Shown piece after piece: positions 51,394 through 60,169 of a stretch of DNA of 64,000 nucleotides (positions are counted from its first letter, which is position 1; each line of letters starts with the position of its first letter). A model generated the notes under the pieces. That model did not search any database and had not been told where the DNA came from. It saw only the letters and a program-made list of their open reading frames with translations. The stretch lies in assembly GCF_002214545.1 (NCBI RefSeq), contig NZ_CP015105.1, forward strand, positions 1,054,001 to 1,118,000, in the 5' to 3' direction. The position numbers were made by a program, and so were the translations under genes. The stretch comes from Thermococcus thioreducens (GTDB taxonomy: Archaea > Methanobacteriota_B > Thermococci > Thermococcales > Thermococcaceae).

Positions 51394-52368
51394 TCAGTAT
51401 CTCCCTGAAGATGGTGGGAATGCCGTAACTATCCGGTACATCCCCCACTTGATTCTCTCAATCACTACTACCACTTTCTTTCCCAGCTTTGGGGAATATC
51501 TAACAAGTACTATTCTCTGTTTTCCGTTAACAATGTCTCCACATGTAGTTTTATATGGATTTTCTATAGTCTTGCCCAGTTCGTTTAAAAGATCCACGGC
51601 GGAAATGTGAGTGAACTGATCTTTTCCAGGCTTTTTCTTGATATGGTTAACAATAATATGGTTTGCCCCTTTTGCATCAATGATAACATCTCCTCCTTCG
51701 AATACTCCACAATCGAGGTTTGCCCCATTGAAATACGCTCTGAAACCCCGGTACTGCTTATCAAACTCCTCTGCAAGCTTTTTAGCATCGTTAGCGTCCC
51801 ATCCGTTGAGGTATGCTTGTGCGAGGAGTTTGCCATACTCCTTCGGACTGAATAAGTCTTCGACAGCCTTGACTTCGTCTCTGGTTATTGTTATAACTGA
51901 CTTCACTATGACGGTTTCCTTTTTGAGGCCAAACCACTTCTTTTTAACATAGCCGTATCCAATTTCTACTTTAGTCCCCCATCGGTTCTTGTTCTCGATT
52001 CCTTTTGCCAGTTCTTGCCCATTGTATGAAATTCTGTCTGGAAGTTCTTTATAGAACGCTTCAGTGAACTCACTAACAGGTTTGGAGTACAAATATTTTG
52101 AAATTGCCAACACAACTCCGCTTATAAACACTACCCATCCTATGCCCGGAACAAATGTACCAAAGAATTTCTCTACTACAATCTCAGCACCAACATTCTC
52201 AGGCTGGATCTCACCGCCAGGCCTTTTCTCCGGACTGGGGTCTCCGGGTAGCGTTGCCGTACTGTTCACCGTCGCGTTAACGAAGCTGGCAGTAGCACTG
52301 GCTCCACTGACCATCATTCCAAAGAAGAGCAACACAAGGGTTAGAACAAGGAACCGCTTCCAGCCCAT
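51394..52368 (-). CDS. Membrane-targeted polymorphic-type toxin with nuclease-like C-terminal tip
   Basis: The 324 residues open with a signal peptide (1-25, ending SGASA). An N/T/P-rich stretch with possible glycosylation sites (NATVNST) follows, then one membrane helix at about 71-92. A pre-toxin region (about 153-203) is encoded by the 154-bp repeat, and a tip runs from 204. The tip has 'GDVIIDAKGANHIIVNHI', a Cys pair (C220, C276) kept in the orphan tip, and the end 'WGMYRIVTAFP'. This pattern resembles BECR-fold (barnase/EndoU/colicin/RelE) RNase toxins, but the family is not confirmed. GGAGGTG precedes the ATG at 52368. Confidence 0.65.
   Translation of the reverse strand: MGWKRFLVLTLVLLFFGMMVSGASATASFVNATVNSTATLPGDPSPEKRPGGEIQPENVGAEIVVEKFFGTFVPGIGWVVFISGVVLAISKYLYSKPVSEFTEAFYKELPDRISYNGQELAKGIENKNRWGTKVEIGYGYVKKKWFGLKKETVIVKSVITITRDEVKAVEDLFSPKEYGKLLAQAYLNGWDANDAKKLAEEFDKQYRGFRAYFNGANLDCGVFEGGDVIIDAKGANHIIVNHIKKKPGKDQFTHISAVDLLNELGKTIENPYKTTCGDIVNGKQRIVLVRYSPKLGKKVVVVIERIKWGMYRIVTAFPPSSGRY
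51761..51914. repeat. 154-bp perfect direct repeat, copy B (full toxin)
   Basis: It is identical to 50349-50502 and lies inside the full toxin just before the variable tip. The two copies are in direct orientation 1412 bp apart, so recombination would replace the tip and delete the first immunity-like gene. Confidence 0.97.
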
Positions 52369-52483
52369 GAGTTCACCTCCAATATTGTTCATAAGGATAA
52401 CAAATTCAAGTCTTAAAAAATTTTCTACTATTAGTATTAACAAAACAACAGCAATTAAAATTAGGTTACTTCACAAAGTTGCA

Positions 52484-53230
52484 TCATTTCATCGCCACCA
52501 GCCAGTACCTCCTGTCGTTGGGGCTCAGCTCGTGCCCATCTCCGTAGATTTTGACCTTCCTGAAATGCTTCCCAGCTAGGAGTCTCATCTCCCTCGGGGT
52601 GTAGATGTTGAGCTCGTCGTCCACCATGAAGGCTCTAACGCTCCCGTCGGGCTTAACTATTTGAACCAGCCTCTTGAAGCGGAGCTTCTGGAAGGCCGGC
52701 TCGACCTCTCGCCAGTCGGTTATGACTAGCCTCTCATCTCCTTTCGTCTCGTCCCAGACTATCGGGCCGTCCCTCCCGCCGTAGTGCCATGCTGGGAAGT
52801 CGGCTATAAAGACCCCTCCTGGCCGGAGGGCTCTTTTCACTGAATTAAATAACTGTTGAATTGCAGAATCATCGAAATAGGTAATCGAGGAGAAGAACAT
52901 GGTCACCGCGTCGAACTCCTCCTCAAAATCAACCTCCAACGCGTCCCCCTGAATGAACTCGACGCTAAGCCCTCCCCTTTCGGCCTTTCTTCTCGCGACG
53001 GTCAGCATCTCCTCGTGGAGGTCTAAACCGACAACCTCGTACCCTCTCCTTGCGAGCTCAAGGGTCGGAATTCCGGTGCCGCAGGCGAGGTCGAGAACCC
53101 GCGTTACTTCTCGTTCGGCTTCGTTCCGGAAGAGCTCCTCCACAAAGTCAATCTCATCTCCAACCCGTTCTGCCCTCCTCCGGTAAATGGCATCGTAGTA
53201 TTCTGCCAAAACCGTGTAGAGCTCGTGCAT
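52484..53230 (-). CDS. SAM-dependent methyltransferase (class I)
   Basis: This 248-residue protein has motif I 'RVLDLACGTGIPTLELARRG' (cite VLDLACGTGIP), motif II 'VVGLDLHEEML', 'IQGDALEVDFEEEFDAVTMF' and a C-terminal 'HYGGRDGPIVWDE' insert. It is a small-molecule-type methyltransferase with unknown acceptor. GGTGATGCC precedes the ATG. It lies five bases downstream of the CobD-type gene on the same strand, so it may belong to the cobamide operon or just be cotranscribed. Confidence 0.9.
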   Translation of the reverse strand: MHELYTVLAEYYDAIYRRRAERVGDEIDFVEELFRNEAEREVTRVLDLACGTGIPTLELARRGYEVVGLDLHEEMLTVARRKAERGGLSVEFIQGDALEVDFEEEFDAVTMFFSSITYFDDSAIQQLFNSVKRALRPGGVFIADFPAWHYGGRDGPIVWDETKGDERLVITDWREVEPAFQKLRFKRLVQIVKPDGSVRAFMVDDELNIYTPREMRLLAGKHFRKVKIYGDGHELSPNDRRYWLVAMK

Positions 53231-53234
53231 GGCA

Positions 53235-54233
53235 TCACCGAAAAAATGAAGTGGGCTTCAGATTTAAAACCCTTACCCCCAGCTCCCGAAAAGCTTCGAT
53301 AAGCTTCTCGTTTTCCTCTGGCTTTCTGACACTGAACCGCACGTATCGAGGTAGTCCAAAGCTCGTGCAGTTCCTCACGAGGATTCCCCTGCGCTTAAGG
53401 GCCTCGACGGTTTCTTTGGCGTCACCTACGTCCTTTATGAAGAAGTTCGCGTCGCTCTTGACGTTTAAAGCCCTCTCAAGCCTTTCCTTCTCCCGCCAGA
53501 TTAGGGGCATCGTCTTCCTCAGATGCTCGAAGCCGTCCTCAATCACGAACTCAAGGAAGGCCAGGCCAAGGGAACCTATGCTCCATGGCATCCGGACGCT
53601 TCTAAAATACTCAGTAAAGCCGAGAACGTAGCCCACCCTTATCCCGGGAAGGCCATAGCTCTTGGTGAACGTCCTCAGCTTTACGATGTTCTCACCTTCC
53701 AGACTTTTGGCATCTTTCACGAAGTCTATGAAGGCCTCATCGAGGACGAGAAGAGCCCCTTTATCCTCGACGGCGTCGAGTAGGGGCCTGAGCTCCCTTG
53801 GTCGGTAGAACCGCCCCTCGGGATTGTTGGGGTTGCAGAAGAAGACGACACTTTCCTTTTCCACAAATGCGGCCAGCTTCTCGGGCTCGTTGGGGCCCTT
53901 CACAATCCTTGCACCGAAAATCCTGGCGACGCGCTCGTACTCGCCGTAGGTGTGGTGGAGGATTATCACCCTCCTTCCGCGGAGCGCGAGGATGCCGATT
54001 AGATAGAGCGCCTCGGTGATGCCGGCCGTTAGGGTTAGAGGTTCCCCTATCAGCTCGGCAAGCCCTTCTTCAAGCTTCTCGTAGTAAGGATACCTGTCGC
54101 TTATCTCTTTGGAGCGCTCAAACATCTCGTCGAGCCACTCTGGAGCATAGGGATTCAGCGAGGCCGAGAAGTCCAGCAAACCTTCTTCCCTGCTCCCGCC
54201 GTGGTAGGTTGAGAACTTCACGGGCTCAAGCAT
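53235..54233 (-). CDS. cobD: PLP-dependent L-threonine-3-phosphate decarboxylase-like (CobD) aminotransferase-fold enzyme
   Basis: In cobamide synthesis this enzyme makes (R)-1-aminopropan-2-ol phosphate for CbiB. The 332 residues show class I aminotransferase features: '[12 protein letters not shown]' at the N-terminus, '[13 protein letters not shown]' (NPNNPxG), 'VLDEAFIDF', the PLP lysine in '[17 protein letters not shown]' and a C-terminal Arg in '[13 protein letters not shown]'. HisC is the close alternative, but the overlap with cbiB (16 bases) favours CobD. GGGGGTG precedes the ATG at 54233. Confidence 0.85.
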   Translation of the reverse strand: MLEPVKFSTYHGGSREEGLLDFSASLNPYAPEWLDEMFERSKEISDRYPYYEKLEEGLAELIGEPLTLTAGITEALYLIGILALRGRRVIILHHTYGEYERVARIFGARIVKGPNEPEKLAAFVEKESVVFFCNPNNPEGRFYRPRELRPLLDAVEDKGALLVLDEAFIDFVKDAKSLEGENIVKLRTFTKSYGLPGIRVGYVLGFTEYFRSVRMPWSIGSLGLAFLEFVIEDGFEHLRKTMPLIWREKERLERALNVKSDANFFIKDVGDAKETVEALKRRGILVRNCTSFGLPRYVRFSVRKPEENEKLIEAFRELGVRVLNLKPTSFFR

Positions 54234-55102
54234 GGGAACACCCCCAGCAACAGCATTAAAACAACAATTCCGATCCATTCAGCAACGATGAACCAATAAA
54301 CCCTTAGGGCTCGCCCGATATCATCGTTCTCTGGAGTCCTGCCTGGAAAGCGGTAAATGCCGGGTTTTTCCAGCCAGACGCCGAGGAGGGCTGACATCGC
54401 TGAGATGGGTTTGTCAGAGTTGAGTTTGAACCTAGCGAGGCGGTAGTGCTGGAGAACCTTTCTTCCACCGAAAGGAAGGTAGAGAAGAACTGTCAATCGG
54501 GCCGGAATGAAGTTGAGGATGTCATCCAACCTGGCGGAAAACTTGCCAAAATATTCATAGCGCTCGTTCCTGTAGCCGAGCATAGCATCCAAAGTGTTCA
54601 CCGCACGGTAGATTAAGGCCCCTGGGAGGCCAAAAAGGAGGAAGTAGAACAGCGGGGCGATTACTGAGTCGTTGAGGTTCTCGGCGAGGCTTTCTATTGA
54701 GGCGGAGTTGAGGTGGGCCTCATCGAGAGCTCTGGTGTCTCTGCTCACTACCATAGAGACGGCCTTCCGCTTCTCCCCGATGTCCCCAGTTATCGTCCTC
54801 GCGACGTGCTCGTGAAGGCTTCTTATCGCAAAGGAGCCCTTGAGAAGGTAAACGGCCAGAGCATAGTTGAGCGGGAAGGTGAGGTAGAACGGGAGGAGCG
54901 AGAGAGCTAAGGCAAAGATGACAACGATGAGAGCAACCAGTGCCCCTGCGAGAAAATCCCGGAGAGGGCTTTTTCTTTCCCACCTTTTGTCAAGAAAGCC
55001 CGCCATCTTTCCGAACCACACCACAGGGTGGACTAACCCCGGCGGTTCTCCAAGGAGCAGGTCCCATAGTAATGCGAAAATAAAGACGGCTAAAACTTCC
55101 AT
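54218..55102 (-). CDS. cbiB: CbiB, adenosylcobinamide-phosphate synthase
   Basis: This 294-residue membrane protein joins aminopropanol phosphate to adenosylcobyric acid. Family segments are '[21 protein letters not shown]' (cite [14 protein letters not shown]), '[37 protein letters not shown]' (cite [16 protein letters not shown]) and '[18 protein letters not shown]'. Several hydrophobic helices are present. It overlaps the upstream glycosylase gene by 13 bases and the downstream cobD by 16, so all three are tightly coupled. Confidence 0.96.
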   Translation of the reverse strand: MEVLAVFIFALLWDLLLGEPPGLVHPVVWFGKMAGFLDKRWERKSPLRDFLAGALVALIVVIFALALSLLPFYLTFPLNYALAVYLLKGSFAIRSLHEHVARTITGDIGEKRKAVSMVVSRDTRALDEAHLNSASIESLAENLNDSVIAPLFYFLLFGLPGALIYRAVNTLDAMLGYRNERYEYFGKFSARLDDILNFIPARLTVLLYLPFGGRKVLQHYRLARFKLNSDKPISAMSALLGVWLEKPGIYRFPGRTPENDDIGRALRVYWFIVAEWIGIVVLMLLLGVFPCLSP

Positions 55103-55836
55103 TTTCCAGAGGCCTCCCTTATGGGGGAATACTCCTCCAGCATCTCCTCGCTCGGTTCTCTAACTCCTCTCCGCACGTACCAGGCCGGATGTTTGAGGTA
55201 CATGAACTCAAAGCCGAGCCGTTTCAGGGCCTTCTCCGCTGTTCTGCCAACCGCGAAGATGGTCCTCGGCTTCAAGGCTTCAAGTTCCATCGAGAGTAGC
55301 TCAAGCTCGCCCTCGCCGAAGCCCCTCAACCTGTTAGCGGGCGGGTTGCACTTCACAACGTTGGTGATGTAAAGAAAGTCAGGGTTGATGCCCAGAGTGA
55401 AGAGCGTCTTCCTAAGCAACATGCCCGAGGCGTCGCGGTAGAAGCATATCCCGGTCTTTCCGCAGCCCTTCCTTCCCGGTGCCTCTCCAACGAGGACAAC
55501 CCCCGAACCGGCCCAGCCGTTGGCGAAGGGAAGGCCATCGAACTCGCCCACCCTGAGCTGATAGCGGTAGTACTCCTCGCGGCAGAACCGTAGGGGGTCT
55601 TTGAGGAGCTCGCGGTAGAGGCCTTCCAGCTCCCGGGCTTTTCTCTCGTCTTCCCCGTTCACGACGAGGAATCTCTCCATCGGGTTGTATATCGTCCTCG
55701 CGTAGACCCCGTAGGTCTTCTCGTCCAAGCTCAGGAAATCCCTCCAGTCGCGGAGGGCTAACGGAATTACTTTAAGATTGGCAGGGTTTGTGTAGACCCC
55801 ACCGACCTTTTTGAGGTTCTCAAACGGCAGGAGCAT
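55090..55836 (-). CDS. Uracil-DNA glycosylase superfamily protein (family 4/5-like)
   Basis: This 248-residue protein has motif A '[17 protein letters not shown]' (water-activating GEAPG), a middle '[16 protein letters not shown]', '[13 protein letters not shown]' and motif B '[10 protein letters not shown]'. Four cysteines (in RFCRE, KGCGK, GICFY, VKCNP) could hold a 4Fe-4S cluster. It would excise uracil or a related damaged base. The ATG at 55836 is about 25 bases from a minus-strand TATA, so the mRNA is probably leaderless. It is divergent from the DUF71 gene and overlaps cbiB at its 3' end, an odd repair gene inside a cobamide cluster. Confidence 0.82.
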   Translation of the reverse strand: MLLPFENLKKVGGVYTNPANLKVIPLALRDWRDFLSLDEKTYGVYARTIYNPMERFLVVNGEDERKARELEGLYRELLKDPLRFCREEYYRYQLRVGEFDGLPFANGWAGSGVVLVGEAPGRKGCGKTGICFYRDASGMLLRKTLFTLGINPDFLYITNVVKCNPPANRLRGFGEGELELLSMELEALKPRTIFAVGRTAEKALKRLGFEFMYLKHPAWYVRRGVREPSEEMLEEYSPIREASGKWKF

Positions 55837-55838
55837 AA

Positions 55839-55854
55839 TGGATAAAAAGTCCAG
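55839..55854. promoter_or_regulatory. 16-nt element, copy 1 (glycosylase/DUF71 promoter)
   Basis: TGGATAAAAAGTCCAG is identical to the element at the cobT promoter. TGGA-N7-TCCA forms an inverted repeat. It lies just downstream of the minus-strand TATA (CCTATAAACC) of the glycosylase gene and 24 bases before the DUF71 ATG. Confidence 0.6.
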
Positions 55855-55878
55855 GGGGTTTATAGGTTTGGTGGTTCG

Positions 55879-56529
55879 ATGTCTCACGAGGAGGGAATTG
55901 CATTCTTTTCCGGTGGAAAGGACGGGCTTTACGCGGTCCATCTTGCGGAGAGAAAAGGGATTAAAGTCCCCTATCTGCTCACGCTGAAAACCACAATAGG
56001 CCTTTCACCCCACCGGGAAAATCTCGGAGCTTTAGAAACACTCGCCGGAGCAATGGGAAAGGAACTGCTCACCTTCGACATGGGGGAGGGAAGCGAAGCT
56101 TTGGCGGAGTTCATAGGCTCTCTCGGCGTTGATTACCTCATAGCGGGAGACGTTCTGCTTGAGGATCACCTGAGGTGGGTTGAGCGTCTCGCCCGTGAGG
56201 CCGGTGTGACTCCATTTGAACCCCTCTGGGAACGGGACACGGGGGAGCTCGCCGTTGAAATGCTTGAGGCTGGCTTTGAATACGCGATGATTGCGGTCAA
56301 CAAGGAGAAGCTCGACAGAGAGTGGCTTGGCTACACCTTCCGCTCGGTTGATGACCTGGAGTTCTTCCTCCGTAAAAATCCCAGCGTTGACCCGATTGGA
56401 GAGATGGGAGAGTTCCACACGGTCATTTTGAGAGCTCCTCTCTTCCAGGAACGCTTTGTCCTTGAGGTGTTCTCAACTGAGGAAAGCGAGAGGTATTACT
56501 GGCTAAAGTTTAGGCTGGTGGGAGAATGA
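55879..56529 (+). CDS. DUF71 PP-loop ATPase, B12-associated subgroup
   Basis: This 216-residue PP-loop protein has 'FFSGGKDGLYAVHLAERKG' (SGGKDG), 'DYLIAGDVLLEDHLRW' and 'FEPLWERDTGELAVEML' (the DUF71 ExLW-like stretch). DUF71 includes Dph6 diphthine-ammonia ligase, and comparative genomics has proposed a separate subgroup acting in B12 salvage. The four-base overlap with cobZ and then cobS supports that subgroup here. It may form an amide in cobamide handling, but that reaction is not established. Confidence 0.85.
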   Translation: MSHEEGIAFFSGGKDGLYAVHLAERKGIKVPYLLTLKTTIGLSPHRENLGALETLAGAMGKELLTFDMGEGSEALAEFIGSLGVDYLIAGDVLLEDHLRWVERLAREAGVTPFEPLWERDTGELAVEMLEAGFEYAMIAVNKEKLDREWLGYTFRSVDDLEFFLRKNPSVDPIGEMGEFHTVILRAPLFQERFVLEVFSTEESERYYWLKFRLVGE

Positions 56530-56951
56530 GGGCTGAAGAAATCTTCCTCAAAAAACTCGAATCAAAAGGCATAACCCTCGACTCCCTGCTCGACACGGCT
56601 CTGGAGCTCTACATAGGTGAGGAGCGGGAAAAGATTCGAGAAGAACTTCATGAGCTGATGCTGAAGTATTTGAGCGACATCAACGTTCAGGCATTAATTC
56701 TTTCCGCTCTCCTGCTTGAGGAGAACTTCACGGTCGAAGGCGACCCTGTGAATTTAGTGGCGGACGAGCTGATTGGAATAAACATCGCCGAATACATAGG
56801 TGGAAAGATGGCGCTCTTCAACTTCTTCTACTACGACACAAGGAAGCCCGGGATTCTGGCGGAGCTACCGCCCTTTTTGGACGATGCCATCGGAGGCTTC
56901 ATAGCGGGCTGCATGACGAGGCTCTTCGAATCGGAGGCGGACTGGCCATGA
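56526..56951 (+). CDS. cobZ: CobZ-like alpha-ribazole-phosphate phosphatase (PgpA family)
   Basis: This 141-residue PgpA-like protein has '[17 protein letters not shown]' and the conserved '[34 protein letters not shown]' (cite [16 protein letters not shown] and YYDTRKPG). The PgpA fold is used by archaeal CobZ to remove the phosphate of alpha-ribazole-5'-phosphate. Its place between DUF71 and cobS, with four-base overlaps on both sides, supports the cobamide role over phosphatidylglycerophosphatase. Confidence 0.85.
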   Translation: MRAEEIFLKKLESKGITLDSLLDTALELYIGEEREKIREELHELMLKYLSDINVQALILSALLLEENFTVEGDPVNLVADELIGINIAEYIGGKMALFNFFYYDTRKPGILAELPPFLDDAIGGFIAGCMTRLFESEADWP

Positions 56952-57643
56952 GGAACCTCCTGCCGTTCTTGACACGGGTGCCAATCAAGGGCGACTTCGA
57001 AAAAGCCCGCGAGGAGCTCTGGGCCTTTCCACTCGTTGCATTGGTTAGTTCAGCGCTCCCAACGCTCGTCCTCTACTTAAGGCTTCCCCTCTCGAACGTC
57101 CTAGCGGTTATCGCGCTTTACTTCACCATTGGCCTCCTTCACCTTGACGGCTTGGCGGACTTTGCCGACGGAGTGATGGTCAAGGGCGAGCGGGAGAGGA
57201 AGATAAAGGCCATGAAGGACGTAAACACAGGTATAGCCGGCCTCTTTGCCGTGGTAATGGTTCTGCTCCTGCAGGTTTACTCGCTCGGGCTCGTTCCTTT
57301 CTACGCGCTCTTGTTAGCCGAGCTGAACTCAAAGCTCGCCATGCTCCTCGCTCTGGCAACAAAGAAACCGCTCGGCCAGGGGCTTGGGGCGTACTTCATG
57401 GAGAAGATAGACAACGGCCAGCTCCTCGGCGGGCTCGTTTTCTACGCCATCCTCCTCGCCCCTGTAGTTGTCTACGAGCAAAATGCCCTGGTCTCGCTCC
57501 TCGGTCTGGCCTTCGGGGGCTACGCCATCAAAGCTGCCCTCGGCAACTTCGGCGGGATAAACGGCGACTGCCTTGGAGCGGTTGCGGAGGTAACAAGGAC
57601 CGGGACGCTTTTGGTCATGGCGTTTGCGGGGCAATGGATTTAA
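56948..57643 (+). CDS. cobS: CobS, cobalamin synthase (adenosylcobinamide-GDP ribazoletransferase)
   Basis: This 231-residue membrane protein joins adenosylcobinamide-GDP with alpha-ribazole or its phosphate. The N-terminus '[14 protein letters not shown]' and the metal-binding '[16 protein letters not shown]' (HLDGLxDxxDG) are diagnostic, as is '[16 protein letters not shown]' near the end. About six hydrophobic helices are present. It overlaps cobZ by four bases. Confidence 0.96.
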   Translation: MRNLLPFLTRVPIKGDFEKAREELWAFPLVALVSSALPTLVLYLRLPLSNVLAVIALYFTIGLLHLDGLADFADGVMVKGERERKIKAMKDVNTGIAGLFAVVMVLLLQVYSLGLVPFYALLLAELNSKLAMLLALATKKPLGQGLGAYFMEKIDNGQLLGGLVFYAILLAPVVVYEQNALVSLLGLAFGGYAIKAALGNFGGINGDCLGAVAEVTRTGTLLVMAFAGQWI

Positions 57644-57676
57644 AGGGTAACAAGATAAGAACGGTGCGGTGGGATA

Positions 57677-57886
57677 ATGGAAGAGGTGGAGAGAATATTT
57701 GCCAAGCTTCCACCCGAGGCCCGGAGGGAGCTTTTAGACTACGCGGAATTCCTGCTTCAGAAATATGGAAAGCGAGAGGCTAGAGGATTTAAGTTTACAT
57801 GGGAAGGAAAGCTGAAGGACGTTAAGATGACCTCCGTTGAACTTCAGCACAAGGCCTTGGAGTGGCGGGAGGATGTATCTGGTTGA
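57677..57886 (+). CDS. vapB: DUF2281-like antitoxin
   Basis: This 69-residue protein begins 'ERIFAKLPPEARRELLDYAEFLLQKYG', the DUF2281 antitoxin signature (cite LPPEARRELLDYAEFLLQKY), followed by a short charged tail. GGTGGG precedes the ATG. It overlaps the PIN toxin gene by 14 bases. It is inserted just after cobS. Confidence 0.88.
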   Translation: MEEVERIFAKLPPEARRELLDYAEFLLQKYGKREARGFKFTWEGKLKDVKMTSVELQHKALEWREDVSG

Positions 57887-58253
57887 CACGAACGTCTTCC
57901 TTGAGATTCTCCTCGGTCAAGAAAAGAAAGAGATAGCAAAGCGATTCTTGAATTCACACCCAGGAGAACTTGTTATGAGCGATTTTACCCTTCATTCGAT
58001 AGGGGTTGTTCTTTTTAGGCTTGGACGAGCTGAGGTTTTCTTGGACTTCCTCCAAGACACGCTTCCAAACGTCGAAATTGTAACGCTTTCTGATTCGGAG
58101 TACCAAAAGGTCGTCGAGTTTCACCAGAAGTATGGATTGGATTTTGACGATGCGTATCAATGTGCCGTTGCAGTTTCAAGGGACCTAACTATTGTAACAA
58201 TGGACGAAGATTTTAGAAAAGCCCCATATTCCGTCAAGGTTATTTTTCTGTAG
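57873..58253 (+). CDS. vapC: PIN-domain toxin VapC
   Basis: This 126-residue PIN protein has acidic residues in 'YLVDTNVFLEILLGQE' (Asp), 'LDFDDAYQCAVA' (Asp) and 'IVTMDEDFRK' (Asp/Glu). The GGCGGGAGG upstream supports the ATG at 57873. Its sequence is somewhat AT-rich. It ends 13 bases into the convergent GH114-like gene. Confidence 0.9.
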   Translation: MYLVDTNVFLEILLGQEKKEIAKRFLNSHPGELVMSDFTLHSIGVVLFRLGRAEVFLDFLQDTLPNVEIVTLSDSEYQKVVEFHQKYGLDFDDAYQCAVAVSRDLTIVTMDEDFRKAPYSVKVIFL

Positions 58254-59370
58254 GAGGCTGAATCCCCGGAATCACATCGAGTCTATCGAGCTCCCTGCCC
58301 TCGAAGGCCGCATAAGGCAGGTATCCCCTATCCTGGGCCTTTTCTATAAAGTCGAGGATTCTCACGAGGTCTTCCTCGCCCCTTGTCCCGTCGTCAACGT
58401 AGTCCACAACCAGAACGACTTTTCCGGCCTTGACAACCCTATCAAGGAGTGAAACCTTTTCGCCCGTCCAGGGACTCGACCCAAGGCCGTCGTAGAAGAC
58501 ATCTTCACTCGCCCAGCCCGAAACCGTCTCAAGGAGCGTTCCATTGTCGTATTCGAGCAGATACTCCCCATTCTGGGGAATTATTATGAAGCTCGGTCCT
58601 GCCTTGGAGCGTGTGTAGTTCGCTATTTCCAGGATAAACTCAATCATCTGCCTGGCCGTCCAGCTCTCGTTGTAGCCGTTCTTGGCCCAGAACCAGTACT
58701 CATCGACCTTGTCGAGGTAAACGCCCGAAAAACCCTGCGCGATGATTTTGTCGAGGTACTTAAAGATGATTTGCTTCCACCCCTCCTCCCAGTACTTGAC
58801 GGCGTAGTTGCCCTCCCAGTCCGGATTCTCCGGCCCGAGCCATCCAGGAGAGTTCTCTTTCCACCCCTCTTTCCAGTAGAAGCGGTAATTCTCGGCCTCG
58901 CCGATGCTGATGTAGGCTATGGGGATTACCCCCGCCCTCTTAATCATCTCGATTTCTTCCCGCGTGTAGGCCCTCTCATCGCTCCCGTCCCTTGAGTAGT
59001 CCATGACAACCAGCTCAAAGCCGCTCCTCGCTATAACCTCCGGACTCGCGTTCTGGAGCCAGTACGCCCAGCCCCTAACCGAGGAGAGGTTCAGCCTTCC
59101 CTTAACCTGGATTTGGCTTGAGTCTTCACCTTTTGGAGTGGTCTGAGTCGTTGGTGTTACGTTTTGCTGGGCTATTTTGGGGAAGGTTGCGTTCGATGGA
59201 ACCGGAAAGGAGGTGTGCGATAACTGAAAAGGAGAAGACGTCGTCTCAGGTATGGAGCGGGAAGAGGACGAGATCGAAGTCGTGCTGGTTTTCTCTGCTG
59301 GAGCGTTTGAAAGACAGGCGGATGCCAAAACTATGAGGAGCGAGAGGAGTAGCACGCCGGCGAGCCGCAT
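58240..59370 (-). CDS. GH114-like lipoprotein (TM1410/MJ1477 family)
   Basis: This 376-residue exported protein has a lipoprotein signal (LLLSLLIVLASAC) and an S/T/P-rich linker of about 70 residues, then a TIM-barrel domain. Family landmarks are 'ARSGFELVVMDYSRDG', 'IPIAYISIGEAENYRFYW', 'GFSGVYLDKVDEYWFW' and 'IIPQNGEYLLEYDNG'. The family includes endo-alpha-1,4-polygalactosaminidases, but archaeal members lack tests. It probably acts on cell-surface or environmental polysaccharide. It is divergent from cobY. Confidence 0.88.
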   Translation of the reverse strand: MRLAGVLLLSLLIVLASACLSNAPAEKTSTTSISSSSRSIPETTSSPFQLSHTSFPVPSNATFPKIAQQNVTPTTQTTPKGEDSSQIQVKGRLNLSSVRGWAYWLQNASPEVIARSGFELVVMDYSRDGSDERAYTREEIEMIKRAGVIPIAYISIGEAENYRFYWKEGWKENSPGWLGPENPDWEGNYAVKYWEEGWKQIIFKYLDKIIAQGFSGVYLDKVDEYWFWAKNGYNESWTARQMIEFILEIANYTRSKAGPSFIIIPQNGEYLLEYDNGTLLETVSGWASEDVFYDGLGSSPWTGEKVSLLDRVVKAGKVVLVVDYVDDGTRGEEDLVRILDFIEKAQDRGYLPYAAFEGRELDRLDVIPGIQPPTEK

Positions 59371-59420
59371 AGAGGTAGTTGGGCGGAAGACCTTTTAACC
59401 GTTGCCCGCTATCAACTCCC

Positions 59421-59960
59421 ATGATAATCATCATGGCCGGCGGAAGGTCGAGCAGGATGGGCCAAGAAAAGCCTGTCCTGAAGGTAGGAAATAGGTCGAT
59501 GCTCCTGCGCGTTTACGAGGAGACCGAAAAGGTTGGAGAAACCCTCGTTGCCGTCTCCAAGAAGGCGCCGAAGACGAGGGAGCTCTGCCTCCGCGAGGGG
59601 ATTTCCTTTGTTGAGACGCCGGGGAACGGCTACGTTGAGGATCTGATTTACCTTCTTCGCGAGTTTGGGCCTTTCGTCAGCGTTTCCGCCGATCTGCCCT
59701 TCCTGAAGGCGAGTGATGTAGTGGCCATCGAGAAGGCCTTTGACGGGAGAACTAGTCTAACCGGCGTTCTTCCCCCAAAGCTCGTTCCGAAGGACTTAAG
59801 ACCTGTTGTTTATCGGGGCTACGCGATAGTCGGCCTCAACGCCGTCGGAACTGAGGGAGAGCGATTTTTCGAGCTGAGCAACCCGCTCTTGGCTTTGAAC
59901 GTGAACACACCGGAAGAGTTAAAGCTCGCCAACCGAATATCCCGTCTGGTGGGAAGATGA
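59421..59960 (+). CDS. cobY: CobY, adenosylcobinamide-phosphate guanylyltransferase
   Basis: This 179-residue nucleotidyltransferase adds GMP to adenosylcobinamide phosphate, the archaeal replacement for CobU. The N-terminal signature is 'IIMAGGRSSRMGQEKPVLKV', and 'VSVSADLPFLKASDV' carries the metal-binding Asp. The TATA (CTTTTAAC) lies about 27 bases before the ATG at 59421, with no ribosome-binding site, so the mRNA is likely leaderless. It overlaps the small membrane protein gene by four bases. Confidence 0.92.
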   Translation: MIIIMAGGRSSRMGQEKPVLKVGNRSMLLRVYEETEKVGETLVAVSKKAPKTRELCLREGISFVETPGNGYVEDLIYLLREFGPFVSVSADLPFLKASDVVAIEKAFDGRTSLTGVLPPKLVPKDLRPVVYRGYAIVGLNAVGTEGERFFELSNPLLALNVNTPEELKLANRISRLVGR

Positions 59961-60169
59961 GGGGCAGTGAGGTTAAGGGTGCAATAGCCTTCGTTCTCTT
60001 CATGATCATCGCGGGACTGTTCCTCTTCGGCTTCCTGCTCTTTGCAGTGGTTCTAATCCTCATCAGTCTGCTCCTTTTCCTCGGCTTCTACCTCTACGTC
60101 CGCCTGAAGCTCTGGCGGGCGAGGAGACACCCACCCAAGGAGCTTGAGGGGCCTGAGGACTACTTTTAG
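59957..60169 (+). CDS. Small two-helix membrane protein in the cobamide cluster
   Basis: This 70-residue protein has two hydrophobic helices ('[20 protein letters not shown]' and '[17 protein letters not shown]') and a basic, then acidic tail ([15 protein letters not shown]). No family is recognised. It is coupled to cobY by an ATGA overlap and converges on cbiP with a four-base overlap, so it is expressed with a cobamide gene. Confidence 0.75.
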   Translation: MRGSEVKGAIAFVLFMIIAGLFLFGFLLFAVVLILISLLLFLGFYLYVRLKLWRARRHPPKELEGPEDYF

